Shown: positions 47,042-58,914, counted from the stretch's first letter. The stretch: 64,000 nucleotides of DNA from Raphanus sativus (GCF_000801105.2 NW_026615396.1:1-64000), one strand, 5' to 3'. Notes: generated by a model from the sequence alone, not told the origin. Made by a program: numbers and translations.

Positions 47042-47259
47042 GTGATTTGCCACATGTTTTCTCTACAATCGTTTTCACAAAAAAAAATTGTGACGTGGCT
47101 ATTAAGATTGATGACATGTCATATGGTTAAATATGACATGGACAATTACATTTAATGCTGATTATATTTTTGGAAATCTTTTTAGAATATGACAATAACT
47201 CATATATTATATCTAATATTGATTTATATTTTTGGTAAACTTTGTAGAATATGATAATA

Positions 47260-47359
47260 NNNNNNNNNNNNNNNNNNNNNNNNNNNNNNNNNNNNNNNNN
47301 NNNNNNNNNNNNNNNNNNNNNNNNNNNNNNNNNNNNNNNNNNNNNNNNNNNNNNNNNNN
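47260..47359. other. Assembly gap (100 N)
   Basis: Exactly 100 undetermined bases, a conventional placeholder. It cuts the downstream end of duplication copy 2, so the true distance between the copies and the number of copies are unknown. Confidence 1.
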
Positions 47360-47439
47360 GTGTGTGGTTCTAAGATAAGAATCACAATTACTACTTAATT
47401 AACTGATATATAGTTATTTATGTTTATAAATACGCATGA

Positions 47440-47583
47440 TTAAGCCGCTGGAGCCACGTCACTGTCGTCATCGTCATCGTCTCCTCCGTTCTCTTGGCCA
47501 ACAATTTGTGAGTAAGGAATTGGCCGAGTGTTAGCTGACTCGTATAGCCTGCCTGCTGCTTTGTCGTGACTCATCACTGCCAT
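47440..47583 (-). CDS. IMA3: IRONMAN / FE-uptake-inducing peptide, IMA3/FEP1-like, copy 2
   Basis: It encodes the same 47 residues as copy 1 (MAVMSHDK at the start, DVAPAA at the end). I see no nucleotide difference in the coding sequence, although flanks differ at several places. The TATA box is kept (complement near 47674-47683). Complete identity in the coding part against diverged flanks suggests either recent duplication with purifying selection or local gene conversion. Confidence 0.9.
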   Translation of the reverse strand: MAVMSHDKAAGRLYESANTRPIPYSQIVGQENGGDDDDDDSDVAPAA

Positions 47584-48314
47584 TTTTAAGTAAGGGTTTT
47601 GTGTGTTTCTGGTTTACTTGTAAATCTTTACTATTGGTTGCAGATAGAGAGCTCATGAACTCCCCTCAGCAATTTATAGCATTTCTAGGTTTACCATATG
47701 TTTTCATCTTTCATATATTCTCAACTCTCAAGAATAATAATCAACAGCGACAGAGGGGAATTTTGTGGGGTTATATTGGAACGATAACAAAAACAAATGT
47801 ATTCACTCGTGATTACGAGATTCTGGTAATGTTTAATCTAATTGCTATTTGAAACTTTATATCAAGAAGGTAAGATCTACTCAACTATGAAAGTAATAAT
47901 TAGATTGTAGTATTTATTCATTGTCATTTAGCATTGAAATGAAAACGTTTCACGGTTTACGGAAATATGATCTGACTGATCTAGAGAAAACTTGAAGTGT
48001 AAAGTGATCAAAATAATAATAATAATTGTATCATAGATTAGGACGAAGGTTGACCCAGTTCTCTTACATACATTTTCTTGCGTCTGTAGTCATAAACATA
48101 TTTTGTGGACAAAAAGAACCAATGAATGCATAATCAAGGCACCAGGCGCACCACCATAAATTGATTATAGACATTTTTTTTTGTCAACGATTATAAACAT
48201 GTTTAGACACATAAAATGAAAAGTGAAATATAAAAAAATATTATATATTCTGGAGGTAACTTTATGTTCTCTCCATCTAGGACATTTTTTTGGTTCTTTT
48301 GCAATTGTGAAAAG

Positions 48315-48476
48315 CTAAGAGAACGCAAGTGTGACATGGCCACGCTTATCACCATAACTTAGTACAGCGTGGCGCATGATGGCCCAAACATGAGCCAACC
48401 TCATGGAAGTTGTTCGCAGCTCACGTTTCACACGTGGATAGAACAGTTCATGCACACTCTCAAGTTGCCTCGCCAT
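48315..48476 (-). CDS. Hypothetical small protein, 53 aa, copy 2
   Basis: Identical predicted residues to 45224-45385 from MARQLESVHEL to VTLAFS, with one synonymous change. The upstream TATA box and G-box-containing stretch are also kept. Same uncertainty as copy 1: small gene or conserved promoter DNA. Confidence 0.4.
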   Translation of the reverse strand: MARQLESVHELFYPRVKRELRTTSMRLAHVWAIMRHAVLSYGDKRGHVTLAFS

Positions 48477-48812
48477 GCGCCTTCTCCTACCGTTGTCTAT
48501 GTACACAATATCTACATACATATGTTATATATGTGTGTCAAATTATATCATGACCTCATATATACTCTCTGCATTTATAGCTTTTGGGACTGCTTTTAAA
48601 GCATAAAACCCTAAAGCTCGTGTCATAGTCTCTCTACTATGTTAGGCTACTTTAATTAGAGTAGTCAATGTTTTGGTGTTCAAAAAAGGAATGAGAGTCT
48701 ATATTTTATTCAATTGTAAATGGGGCCTTTTGTTTTATGTTTTCTTTAATTATAACCAAAACTTTGGATCTTTGAACCGTAATCAATTTGTCTTGTACAA
48801 CCTAAGAAAGCA

Positions 48813-51436
48813 TTTGATAATATCTGTGACGGACCTACAAACATAAATCATTATCTTTTTGCAGTACTTAAATGCCTCATTTTTAAACTCAGATCTGGTA
48901 GCACATCCTCTAACCGGCTAAGCATAAGAACATTTTTTCTGAACACCTAGCTAAGAACATTTGAGTATGTTTTGTCTTCATATAGACATTGATCCAGTTA
49001 AAGCTAATCAACTAGAGAAAATTTTAGGAACTAATTGTTTTTCCCACATATTTAAACTTCTCTATGTGTATCTAAAAGAAAAACACAATATTTACTTATT
49101 TTTTGAAAAGGTTGTAAACGCAAAAGTAAATTATTAGCGGATAGAAAAATTAAGTTTGCGTTAACAGCATCCAAATGATGTTTGATGAAATAGTGTTGTG
49201 TTTAAACATTATAAACATAATTTACCACAACATATTTTACCTTTGTTCCTAAATATGCATGCTCTTTTATGTTTTGCACATATTAAAAAACATATTAAAA
49301 ATCAATCATAAATATATTATTGTCTGAATTTAGCTATTTTCATAAATTTAAATCAATAGCATTTGAATAAAAAAACTAGTTTTTAAAATTTACAATTTAC
49401 GATTATTAACGAATAAAATACATAGAAAATATAAAATATATAAAAATTCGAAAAACTTTTATTTTAAAACATTAATCTTTTAAAAACATATAGAGTATAA
49501 TCTAGTGGTTTCTGTTAAAGATTTAGAGGAAGCTGAACAAGGGGAAAATCCTTTTCATGTAACTTTAATATTAGCCAATCTCTCTTATCATACTTGAACC
49601 AACATAACAACATAAGGAAAAGATACAGAAATGATCTTATGATTTCTTCTCCAATTAATATTAAAGATGTACTCTACCGAGGTTAGAATTAGACAGCAAC
49701 CAAAGAAGAGAGGCCAATATTAGCAGAACAAGACAAAACCGACAAGACACCAGTGAGTAGCAGCGAAACTCCATTCACAAATGACAAAAGAGATGATAAG
49801 AGCACGAAATCCACATAGTATAGGAGCCAAAAGACAATGTATGACTTTTTGATATTTTTATACATTCCAAAAACAAATTTTAAACTTTGAAAACTGAAAT
49901 TTCAAATATGATGTTTTATTTATTCAAAACCTCACATTTGTAATTTCTTACTTTGTAGTCTTTAAAAGTTTTTTTATTGGAACACAACTTTCGTTAAACG
50001 TTAAACATTTAGAATACACTAGAGGGAAAATTATCAAAAACTCTACAAGAACAAAACATTAAAAGCATAAAAGATGACAATAGAAAACTCTATGATAAAA
50101 TAAGATTTAATGGTAATACCAGAAACTTGAAAGATAATCACTTTGGATCGTGATGTTGACACCCAATCCGCACTTCAAAATTTCGTCAAGACGAGATTCA
50201 TCTTCAGGCCCCTATCGAACAATTACATAATATATCCAAACGGTTATGGACTTGGACAAACATTTTTTGCTTTAAGGAAAGAGCGAATGCGTTCCTCATG
50301 AAAAAGGCCCAAGATGATATGGTTTACTCCTCGTAAGAGGGAGATGATGATGATGATGGTGAACACATTTATAAATGAAGAAATATTGGACTCTACGAAA
50401 AAGAGAAATTAATACTACATTTTGTGCACACCCGTTTCGGTAAAATACTGTCCTTGTGATTTTAATTGTATCTTCGCTACTATTTTATGCTAGAATGATA
50501 TATGACTATATTTCATGTAGAGTCTAAACTTCAATAGATAGGGTGAGATGACATGGACTCGCACAATACTGTCCTTACTATTTTAATTGTCTTGCCTACA
50601 ATTTTATGCTACTTAGCTATATGTGATAATTAATATGCTATGAAAAAATAATAGACTAAAGTTTTGGCCCCTTAAACCTTGTTCTTACCAAGCATGATAT
50701 AGTACAAAACTTCATAAATCTCACTCTCTCTTGTTTTCGAAATAAATATTTTTCATTTCAAAGCTACTGTTATTGTTTTTTGATGACAGCGATGGAAAGA
50801 ACAAGCTGGTGCCACTACAGGATTCTCTATTACATCTGTTTGTCTAGTTGCTTTAATCGGTGTGTGTCGTCGACATATATTAAATCATGTGTTACATCTG
50901 TTTCATTAGACCACTTACTTATCTTCCAAATCCAATCTGAATTTTTTAATCTCTTTCTCTCTCTCTCTCCAGCTAAGCTAGCACAATAGTTTCGTAATGT
51001 TAGTCGTGAAAGACCATAAAAAGAGCGGACTTGGACAACAAGAATATTCTATTAGGAGCAATTACTGTTCCGTTCCACTGTGATACAGTTTGAAATAAAT
51101 AAAAAATACAGATAGATTCTCTATCGTGGAACATGTAGTAAGAATCAGAATCAGAACATGCACTGCACACAACTTGCTAAGCACTGCGTTTGGCTCTGTA
51201 AATGCCTAAAAGAATATAAATGGTAGAGAATCAAATTATAACCTTGAAAAAGACTTGTCAATAGACCAAATATTCAAATGATTCCCTAAGGAAATGTCAA
51301 AAAAAGAAACAGCAAACGCAATACATCTTTTGTTGTTCCCAATCCAGACAATAACAAATGCAAAATATCAAAAGTATCATCCCAAAACTAAAACTTTGTA
51401 TGAACAAAGAATCCAACAACTCTTTAACGCACAAAC
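48813..51436. other. Intergenic, no gene recognised
   Basis: AT-rich 2.6 kb between the duplication and the kinase 3' end. A GATGATGATGATG run (50343-50360), a CT run (50950-50972) and short ORFs lack coding character. The kinase 3' UTR probably covers about 51150-51436. Confidence 0.55.
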
Positions 51437-52976
51437 TCAGGACTCAGGTACAACAGGGGCTGGCGCTGGAGGCTTGAGAAGTGGCTGCAAAGCTTTCACA
51501 ACGATACTCATATTCGGTCTAAACTCTGATTCATATTGCACACACAGTGCTGCCACCGCTGCTAGCTGCATTTGCCCCCACATTAAACTGAGTTATTATC
51601 ATCCAATTAATTATCAATATATTTGAGATACTTGTGGGAGTGTAGAAGATAAGTACCTTAGCTACTGATTTAGGAGGATACTCTCCTTTTAGCTTCGGAT
51701 CAACACACTGCTTCACTTTATCTTCACTCAGTCTCGGTGTAGCCTGAAATTAATAATAAGACAATGAGATCAAGAAACAGACTGGGGACAAGGCACACAG
51801 ATAGTAAAACATACCCAGGTTACAAGACTCTGTTGTCCACGTGGCATGGTGTGATCCACAGGTTTCCTCCCAGTCAAAAGCTCAAGAAGCACAACCCCAA
51901 AGCTATACACATCACTCTTCTGCGTCAGCTGCCCAGTCATAGCATATCTGCAAAATACAAACACACACACGTGTCATTTTAACTGCCTTTGTTACATAAC
52001 TTCAGGAAGGTTAACATTACTCTGGAGCGTGATAGCCAAAGGTTCCCAAGACTCTCGTAGAGTGAAGACGAGCAGCGTTATCAGGAGCCTGATTCGAGAG
52101 ATTGAAATCAGCCACCTTCGCTTGGTAGTCTTCGAAAAGAAGCACGTTGCTAGACCTCACGTCTCTGTGTATCACAGGAGGCTGAACCTTCTCGTGAAGG
52201 TACTCTAATCCTCTAGCTGCCTCCACGGCTATCTTCACCCTCGTTATCCAGTCGAGAGTCGGACCTGGCTGCGCACCTTGAACTCCCTTTCTACCGTGCA
52301 GAACGTCGTGGAGCGATCCCATCGTTGCGAACTCGTAAGCTAGAACACGGAGGTTCTCGTCGACGCAGTAACCGACCAGCTGAATGAAGTTCTCGTGCTT
52401 CAATCTCGAAACCATTGAAACCTAAGGGAGAGAAGCAAGCAAGCAAGCAAGTAAGCAAGAGGGATGTAAAAAGACAAGTTTCTCTCTAAGGCAATAACCC
52501 TAACCTGAGTCAAGAACTCGGTGTTTGACTCAGCTTCAGGGGAAACATCGAGTTTCTTCAACGCAACAGCTTTATTACCATCGCTAAGAGTTGCGTAGTA
52601 CACTCTTCCGTAAGATCCCTCGCCGATGAGCGACTTTGATCCGAAATTGTCAGTCTTTTCTTCAACCTCTTCCACGGACAAGGGAGGGACTTCAATGGGG
52701 AGTGCTTCCTTGGGGGGATCAGGTTTTGCAACAGCTTGTGGTCTTGGCTGCTTATTATTTGCTGCTGCATTGCATGTGTGTAACAAAGAAACATACTCAT
52801 CAAATGTATATAATACTAATAAGTATACAAAGCCATATGAGGGAAGTCTATTGTCTGCAAAGATTACACATACCATCAGGTTGTTGGTGCTGCCGTTGAG
52901 TTTTGAGATGTTTCTCATCATTTGAGATATCAGAATCACCTGATCTGTGCCCACCACAACAGATCCACCTCCGCAT
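51437..52976 (-). CDS. PTI1-like receptor-like cytoplasmic kinase (At2g30740 type), 6 exons
   Basis: A Ser/Thr kinase of the PTI1 group (RLCK VIII), acting in oxidative-stress, defence and ABA signalling in relatives. Exons are 52874-52976, 52505-52764 (acceptor 52761 possible), 52021-52421, 51815-51947, 51657-51743 and 51437-51565, giving 369-370 residues. MRRWICCGG at the start has adjacent cysteines likely to be S-acylated. Motifs: [12 protein letters not shown] (P-loop), VALKKLDV (Lys), HRDVRSSN (catalytic loop), [11 protein letters not shown] (Asn where most kinases have Gly in DFG), [11 protein letters not shown], and [20 protein letters not shown]. It ends APVVPES. The 5' UTR likely has an intron (donor near 53270, acceptor near 53016). 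A CT run and an N gap lie just upstream. Intact and confidently assigned. Confidence 0.94.
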
Positions 52977-53356
52977 GGTTCTTCTTCCTCTTCTTCTCAA
53001 AGCTTTTTAAGTTCCTGCAAAACCGTTTTCAAGTCAACTGATTTTAAAACTATTCGTTAAAGCTTAAAGCTTTCATCTCAAAAAAAAAAAAGAAACTGGA
53101 ATCAAGATTGCAACTTTACTAAAGCACAGAGAGTTTGGAAACGAAGATCGAATCAGAAAATTGAAATCTAAGCGAAAGGGGAAGCAAAGATGTGAGTGTT
53201 CAGCTTGCAAACGATCCAAGAAGCCTTTGAAAATAGAGAGAATTGATTCCAAAAACAAAAGGAAGATTCGGTCTTTACCGGTCAAATCTACAAAACTTGA
53301 TCAGGCTGAGACTTGTGTCGATCTCTCTCTCTCTCTCTAGGGGGGTTCGTCTGTGT

Positions 53357-53456
53357 NNNNNNNNNNNNNNNNNNNNNNNNNNNNNNNNNNNNNNNNNNNN
53401 NNNNNNNNNNNNNNNNNNNNNNNNNNNNNNNNNNNNNNNNNNNNNNNNNNNNNNNN
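53357..53456. other. Assembly gap (100 N)
   Basis: Exactly 100 N, immediately after a (CT)n and G-run just upstream of the kinase leader. The promoter of the kinase is therefore incompletely known. An ORF spanning it is meaningless. Confidence 1.
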
Positions 53457-54344
53457 TAAAATTTATTATTACTTATCAGCTTGATTTTTTTTTGTTGTTA
53501 AAAATTTTCAGTCTAAATGACACGAACAAATGATTTGGCCTTACATTTGAACTAAAATATGTTTTAAGTTTACTCAATAAATGATTAAAGAAAAAGACAT
53601 TTCATGTTTAATCCGTAAATAAATTTTTAACTTAAAAATATATATAGTGGTAGCCTATTAATGTACTTGCAATAACCATTAAAAAAAATTTTAACCATAA
53701 CAAAATTATTTACCTCATAACTTGAACTAATAGATTTTAAAATATATTTTTTTGGAAAATAATAAGCTAGCAATAAGTTAGGGCTAGATAAGCAAAATAA
53801 TACTGCATATGTTTCTATTATTAGTACTTCTAATATTTTTTATTTGTTTCACAATATAAGTTGTTTTTAAAATCTAATGCCAAAAATAATCAGATAAAAC
53901 AATAGTTTTAAAAGTTATAAGGTAATATAGAGGTGTGATTTGTTATATTTTTTAAAAAGCTAGAAGTTAAAATAGAAGTGTGATTGGTTTTTGATTATTT
54001 TCTCTCATTAATCAAATGCTGAAGGTATAAGTGCATTTCTTTTAAATATTTGTGCTTTTGGGCAATACTACTTATAAATTATAATTAATAACAAAGAGAG
54101 TTGTTACTTTTTGGACTATGAAGAAAATGGTCGTTGTTAAACCTGTTCATTATAATCCTAAAACGGAATGCAATAAGGAAAAATAAACTCATATTACGAA
54201 AACTGCCTGAACAAACGTATAGAGTGCTCATAATATGGAGAAAGTCAAAACATAGAAAGAAAAAGAGGTTTTCAGTCTAAAAAAATACGTGAAAGGCAAT
54301 AAAGATGCAAAAGCATTATTAAGATGCATAGATGAAACTTCATG
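53457..54344. other. Intergenic, AT-rich, no gene seen
   Basis: Between the gap and the 3' end of the next gene model. Mostly A/T runs with no recognisable element ends. Confidence 0.55.
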
Positions 54345-55336
54345 TCAAGCAACACGCGCCTTTTTAACCATCTTCAAATCTGAGTTGGCCGCCTGCTTCT
54401 GCGTATTACCACTGCCCCCTGCAGATTCAGACATAACAGGAACTGGCTTGACAGCTGGCTTGTCGTCATCACCATCATCATCATCACCCTGGTCCCTGAT
54501 ACATTGAGTTCGTTATTAAACATGTCTATGTAAATACCGAAACATCATAATACAGATTATACTTGCATTGCTAATATAAACACCACTCGCCTCTTTACTA
54601 AAAACAAAGAGAAGATTCCATTCACAAAAAATGGACAAATTGCTAATTGTCCTTCCTTTTTACGACTGAAAACATTTAAAAAGAACACAAAGAATTGTAC
54701 GGACACTAAACTGAAGAAACCAGAAAAGAAAGAAACCGAAGCAAGGAATCACACCTTTGATCATGTTTCCTCAGCGTCAGGGGGGTCATAAGAGCCTGTG
54801 TTATGTCCTCTGCTAGTCACAATCCGGAAAAGAGTCAGCAACCAAAAATGAAAATGTTAAGCAACAAACCAAAGCTATAACATTATTTGTGTTATAGAGG
54901 GAAAGAGAGAAGGGAACACTACATTATTTGCTTCTGAACAGTTTTTGGTCTTTTCTTGTTTTCCAGGAGGTGTTTTTTCCTAACGGAAGCTGTTAAATCT
55001 TTTTCGACTTCTTCCCTCAACAAAGAAACATAGTCTGAAGATCCTATAAAAGGAAAAAGAAATCTTTTTCTACTTCTTCCCTCAACAAATGGTTCTTCTC
55101 ATAAAAAGGAAAGAGCTTTGATCCACATAACTCATAAAAGCCTCAAAAACCATACTATATCATGTCTTTTGGTGATATTGATCACTTCAGTTCTAGGCCT
55201 AACATTAAAGTCGGATCTTTTACAGAAACAAAACCTTGAAGGAAAGTTTTTTTTTTGTACAATAAATAAGATTGTGATGAGGATGATAAAGTTATATAAA
55301 CTCACCAATCGCCCGGTCTCTTCTTCGACACAACAT
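54345..55336 (-). CDS. Unrecognised small acidic/basic protein gene, 3-4 exons
   Basis: Exon-like blocks with splice consensus: 55306-55336 (MLCRRRDRAI), 54923-55043 (SSDYVSLLREEVEKDLTASV then KKHLLENKKRPKTVQK), 54755-54809 and 54345-54495. Splicing the first three in the consistent phase ends at a TGA (54761-54763) after GSYDPPDAEET, about 66 residues. In the other phase exon 3 reads DITQALMTPLTLRKHDQ and joins in frame to exon 4 (DQGDDDDGDDDKPAVKPVPV to MVKKARVA and stop), but this is one base out of register with exon 2. So it is either a short gene whose fourth block is 3' UTR, or a longer gene with a frameshift. A TATA box (GGTATAAATAGG, complement near 55441-55452) lies upstream. Family not recognised. 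Confidence 0.45.
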
Positions 55337-56227
55337 AGCTGAGCTTAAATCCTTTTGCAAACCTCCCACTTGTTCTTCTCGATCTCCTCTTATTTGGCCA
55401 TGAAAGTCGACAAAGATGGTTTGAAGAGGAGCTAAGCTAACCTATTTATACCATGAAAGCAAGATTGAAACACATTAAGTGCAGATCGTGGCCGAAGGAA
55501 TTAATAACATATTTAATGCCATGGATCTGGAAGCTACCTCATTTCGATTGATCGAAAGAAGGCGAAAGGACCTGATCAAAACCAACGAATGGAATCGTCA
55601 CACCGACTGCACCTCAGTCTCTCTAATGGCGAATTGCGACGATTGTGGTGGAACCAAAAGTTTACGCCTCTAGTTGCAGACACAGACGAATACAGTGGAA
55701 CCCAATCAACGAAACGCTACGGATCAGTAACATCATTGTTTCACGCGAAATGGGCTTGATTTCATAGAATACAATACGAAGCCCAAACATGACATCGTAA
55801 CCAAAAACGAAACACACCGTTTAAATAAAGCGGACAGATGTCATGCTCTCCTTGCCTTATTTAGTGACGTGGCAGTCTCACAGGAGAGAGTGACTCTTCT
55901 TTATAATAATAGATAATTTTGATTGTATTTTTGTTTACGTAACAGTTCTATTTTTGGTGAACATGCTAAGATACATAGAAATAGTGTTGGACCTAGACTT
56001 TAACTTTGTGATTATGGTTTGGAAGCAGGGGGAGGAATATTTGGGGTGGGGGTGGGGTATATTCGGGGGTAGGGGGTGTATTTGGGGTGGGATATTCGCT
56101 AGTGGACCGGATAAAATTACATCATAACGACTTTCTACATGAAATTTTGGTAATTTAACGGGAGCAAGTGTCGATCCTCTAATACAGCAGGTATGATCCT
56201 TAGTCTCATCTTGCCATGTGTTGCTAC

Positions 56228-56436
56228 CAGGGGAGAATCTAGGTTGGGCACTATACAAGTGCATCCGGTCTATTTTAAAAATTTAACATATTACATTGTA
56301 TACGTAAGGTGCAAGTGGTCAATTTGGTTTGATGCACCTATAGTTTCCTAATAGCGTTGGTTTCGATTCTCCCCCTAAACTATCTATTAAGTTATTTTGC
56401 ACCCACTTAAACAAAAAAAGTCTAGCTTTGCCCCTG
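56228..56436. mobile_element. hAT-type MITE, right-arm copy
   Basis: Target copies GTTGCTAC (56220-56227) and GTTGCCAC (56437-56444). Ends CAGGGGAGAATCTAG and, complemented, CAGGGGCAAAGCTAG. Orthologous to the left-arm insertion at 38335-38541. Confidence 0.85.
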
Positions 56437-57244
56437 GTTGCCACCCTTGAAGCCAGATCATATGATCCTTATGACCTTATCGAACACACTTCTCAAGTGA
56501 AAAAAATTATTACACTGATTTCTTCCTCTTTTTCCCATATATGCATCTAATGCAACTAGTTATCTGGAATACATGTCATATTTTGTTTCAAGCACACATG
56601 TCATCATTGATTTTTTTGGATGATTTTGGTATCCGAATGCATTCAAAATAGAACCAACTACCATCTAGTGATTGTTCAGCGGAGTTAAGTCGGAAACCGT
56701 CGAAGTCATTCAAATAGACCATTTTTTCACTCCACATTAATTGACGGTGGCCGAAACCCAAATCTAGATGACGAAACTTACAACCGTGAGCCATTTACCA
56801 CTGGGTCCAAATGCCTGCTCGTTTCATGAAAAAAAAAAGATATTTCGTTGATGTTTCTCTTTTCAAACATTGATTTTACTTCAATGAATTTTTTCTTTTT
56901 CTCTTTTCAAACATTGATTTTACTTCGATGAATTTTTTCTTTCTCATGTATAGCTGATGCAACCAATTTCTTATCACAAATTTGCATATACTTATTTATG
57001 TTATTTCAATAACTTATGCAATAATATACAGAAATCGGGTAGAAATATGTATTGAAAACGTCTCAAAAACTAAAACAATCCCGTGAATACAATTTATGAA
57101 TCATGTATTTCTCATTGCTGATGTGTCACCTCTATTCTTCACAAATCACTGACCAAAGAAATAACATTTTAAAAAGGTTATGCGCATCTCATTTATCTGT
57201 TTAACAAAGTGAACTATATACTCAGAGATCTACTATTTTGATTT

Positions 57245-57299
57245 GACAATTGACTAAGTTTAGTCAAAAAAAAAAGAGAAAAGACAATTGGCTAAGTTT
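57245..57299 (+). mobile_element. Poly-A insertion scar
   Basis: GACAATTGACTAAGTTT (57245-57261) and GACAATTGGCTAAGTTT (57283-57299) flank AGTCAAAAAAAAAAG plus A-rich DNA. In the left arm the same scar was later hit by the 36944 insertion. Confidence 0.7.
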
Positions 57300-57427
57300 G
57301 ACTAAATTGATGATATTGCAGTTGAATCAAGTATAAGTGTTCTTAGCATTCAATGTTATGTTGATTAATTGTGTAAGCAGTATCCTCTTGACGGTGGAAC
57401 ATAACATTCGTCGATGACCTGCAGACA

Positions 57428-57598
57428 ATGATAGATGGCATCAATTCAGATCGTTGGCTTGACGATGTGGAGAGAATGAGTTTAAACGATCGTTCTATAC
57501 AACTGACTTTGGAACAGATTGGTCACCAAATGGTTCAATGGAGAAAATATGATTCGAAAGGATTTCCCGGTACTCGTTTATCGCTTGATCACATTTAG
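57428..57598 (+). other. Short open reading block, 56 codons, unrecognised
   Basis: MIDGINSDRWLDDVERMSLN continues to HQMVQWRKYDSKGFPGTRLS and DHI before TAG. CTGCAG precedes it, as a splice acceptor would. The left arm carries the same block with one extra base that stops it. Composition is protein-like, but no upstream exon was found. Possibly a captured exon inside the repeated arm. Confidence 0.3.
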
Positions 57599-58914
57599 AG
57601 ACTTTTATCAACTGGAGAATGAACACGTACGCAAACTTGTCTTTTAAGCGGTGAATCAATTGAAAGTCAAAAATCATTTGTTCTTTGCATGAGATGTTTT
57701 TCTTTTGTTAAATAAATTAATTTTTAATAAAAATATATAAATTTCTGTCTATAAATATTTTCAAAATTCATCTTTAAAATATATTTTAGGTATTTTCCTA
57801 ACAACACACATGTATAAAATTTATTGTAGTTTAATATGTAAAATTTAGCAATTAATATATCAGCAACTGTATTTCAATACATATAAAAGTTCGTAACTAA
57901 AACAGAAATTAAATGTAATAATAAGATATAATTCATATATTAATAGAAAATATATATTTTGAAGTAATTAAAACCCAAGTATTAAAAATGTGAAAGAAAC
58001 TATTTTATTTTAGAATGGTTTATTATATTTTCTCACTTTAAATCTTTTATATTACATAAATGATAAAATTTTCATATATTAACTACTTGATGACTTAGAT
58101 TTAAAAATTTGACCAACCCATTCAACGACTAAGTTATACTTGGTCTCTTTAGATTTCAGTTACTATTCCTTGGGAATTTGTTCGGGTTAGTCGTCACTGC
58201 TCAAAATGACATTCTTCGGAAAACTTATGCGGGTAACGTTTAGTCACGTCAACATATCATCAAGTCATGGCAGCGAGGGTCGGTGCTGATTCTTGGTCTT
58301 CAACGGCGGCGACTGTAATTTTGTTATAATTCTTCATATTACTATTTGCTTAGCATAAGAAATTGAAACTTATGTCCACTTATTGCTAATTAGTATGCAT
58401 GTATGTCTTTTCTTGCGTTAATGTCGATCATGCTTGCAGTTAAGCCTGGGCAAAAAAAAAACAGAACCAAATAAACAAACTAATATCAAATCCGGAATAT
58501 TCAAAATTGAAACGGGACTGAAATCTTTAAATATCTGAATGATTCTTATATTTATATCGAAATAACTAAATCGCATCGAACCAAATCGGAATCAGAATCG
58601 AAAATCGAACATATACAGTCTCAAATATCTAAAATATAAACAATTTATGCATATAACATAACTAAACATATATTTATAATTTAAACATCTATACAAGTAT
58701 CTAAAAATATTTTTGAAAAATAAATTATTATAAAGTATATGAACTATTCAAAAATATCCAAATCAGCTGGTTAATTCAAACTAGACAATTTGGATAGAGA
58801 TGATTCATTCAAAATGTCATAATGTCTATTATACCTCTGATATAATTTAAAAATTACAAACATAACCTAATATTATTTTATCACTCACGAAAAATTACAA
58901 AACCACAAAAACGT

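Larger units (their letters stand above)
47360..48812. repeat. Direct duplication unit, copy 2
   Basis: Same orientation and content as 44253-45722. Differences include a missing GTTAGATT-type short segment near 47905, CAGCAATT near 47667, and isolated substitutions. Copy 2 lacks the 45744 retroposon. Confidence 0.95.

Noticed and set aside
53243..53533. ORF spanning the N gap
   Set aside because: A third of its codons are undetermined and the rest is the kinase leader read antisense plus AT-rich DNA.
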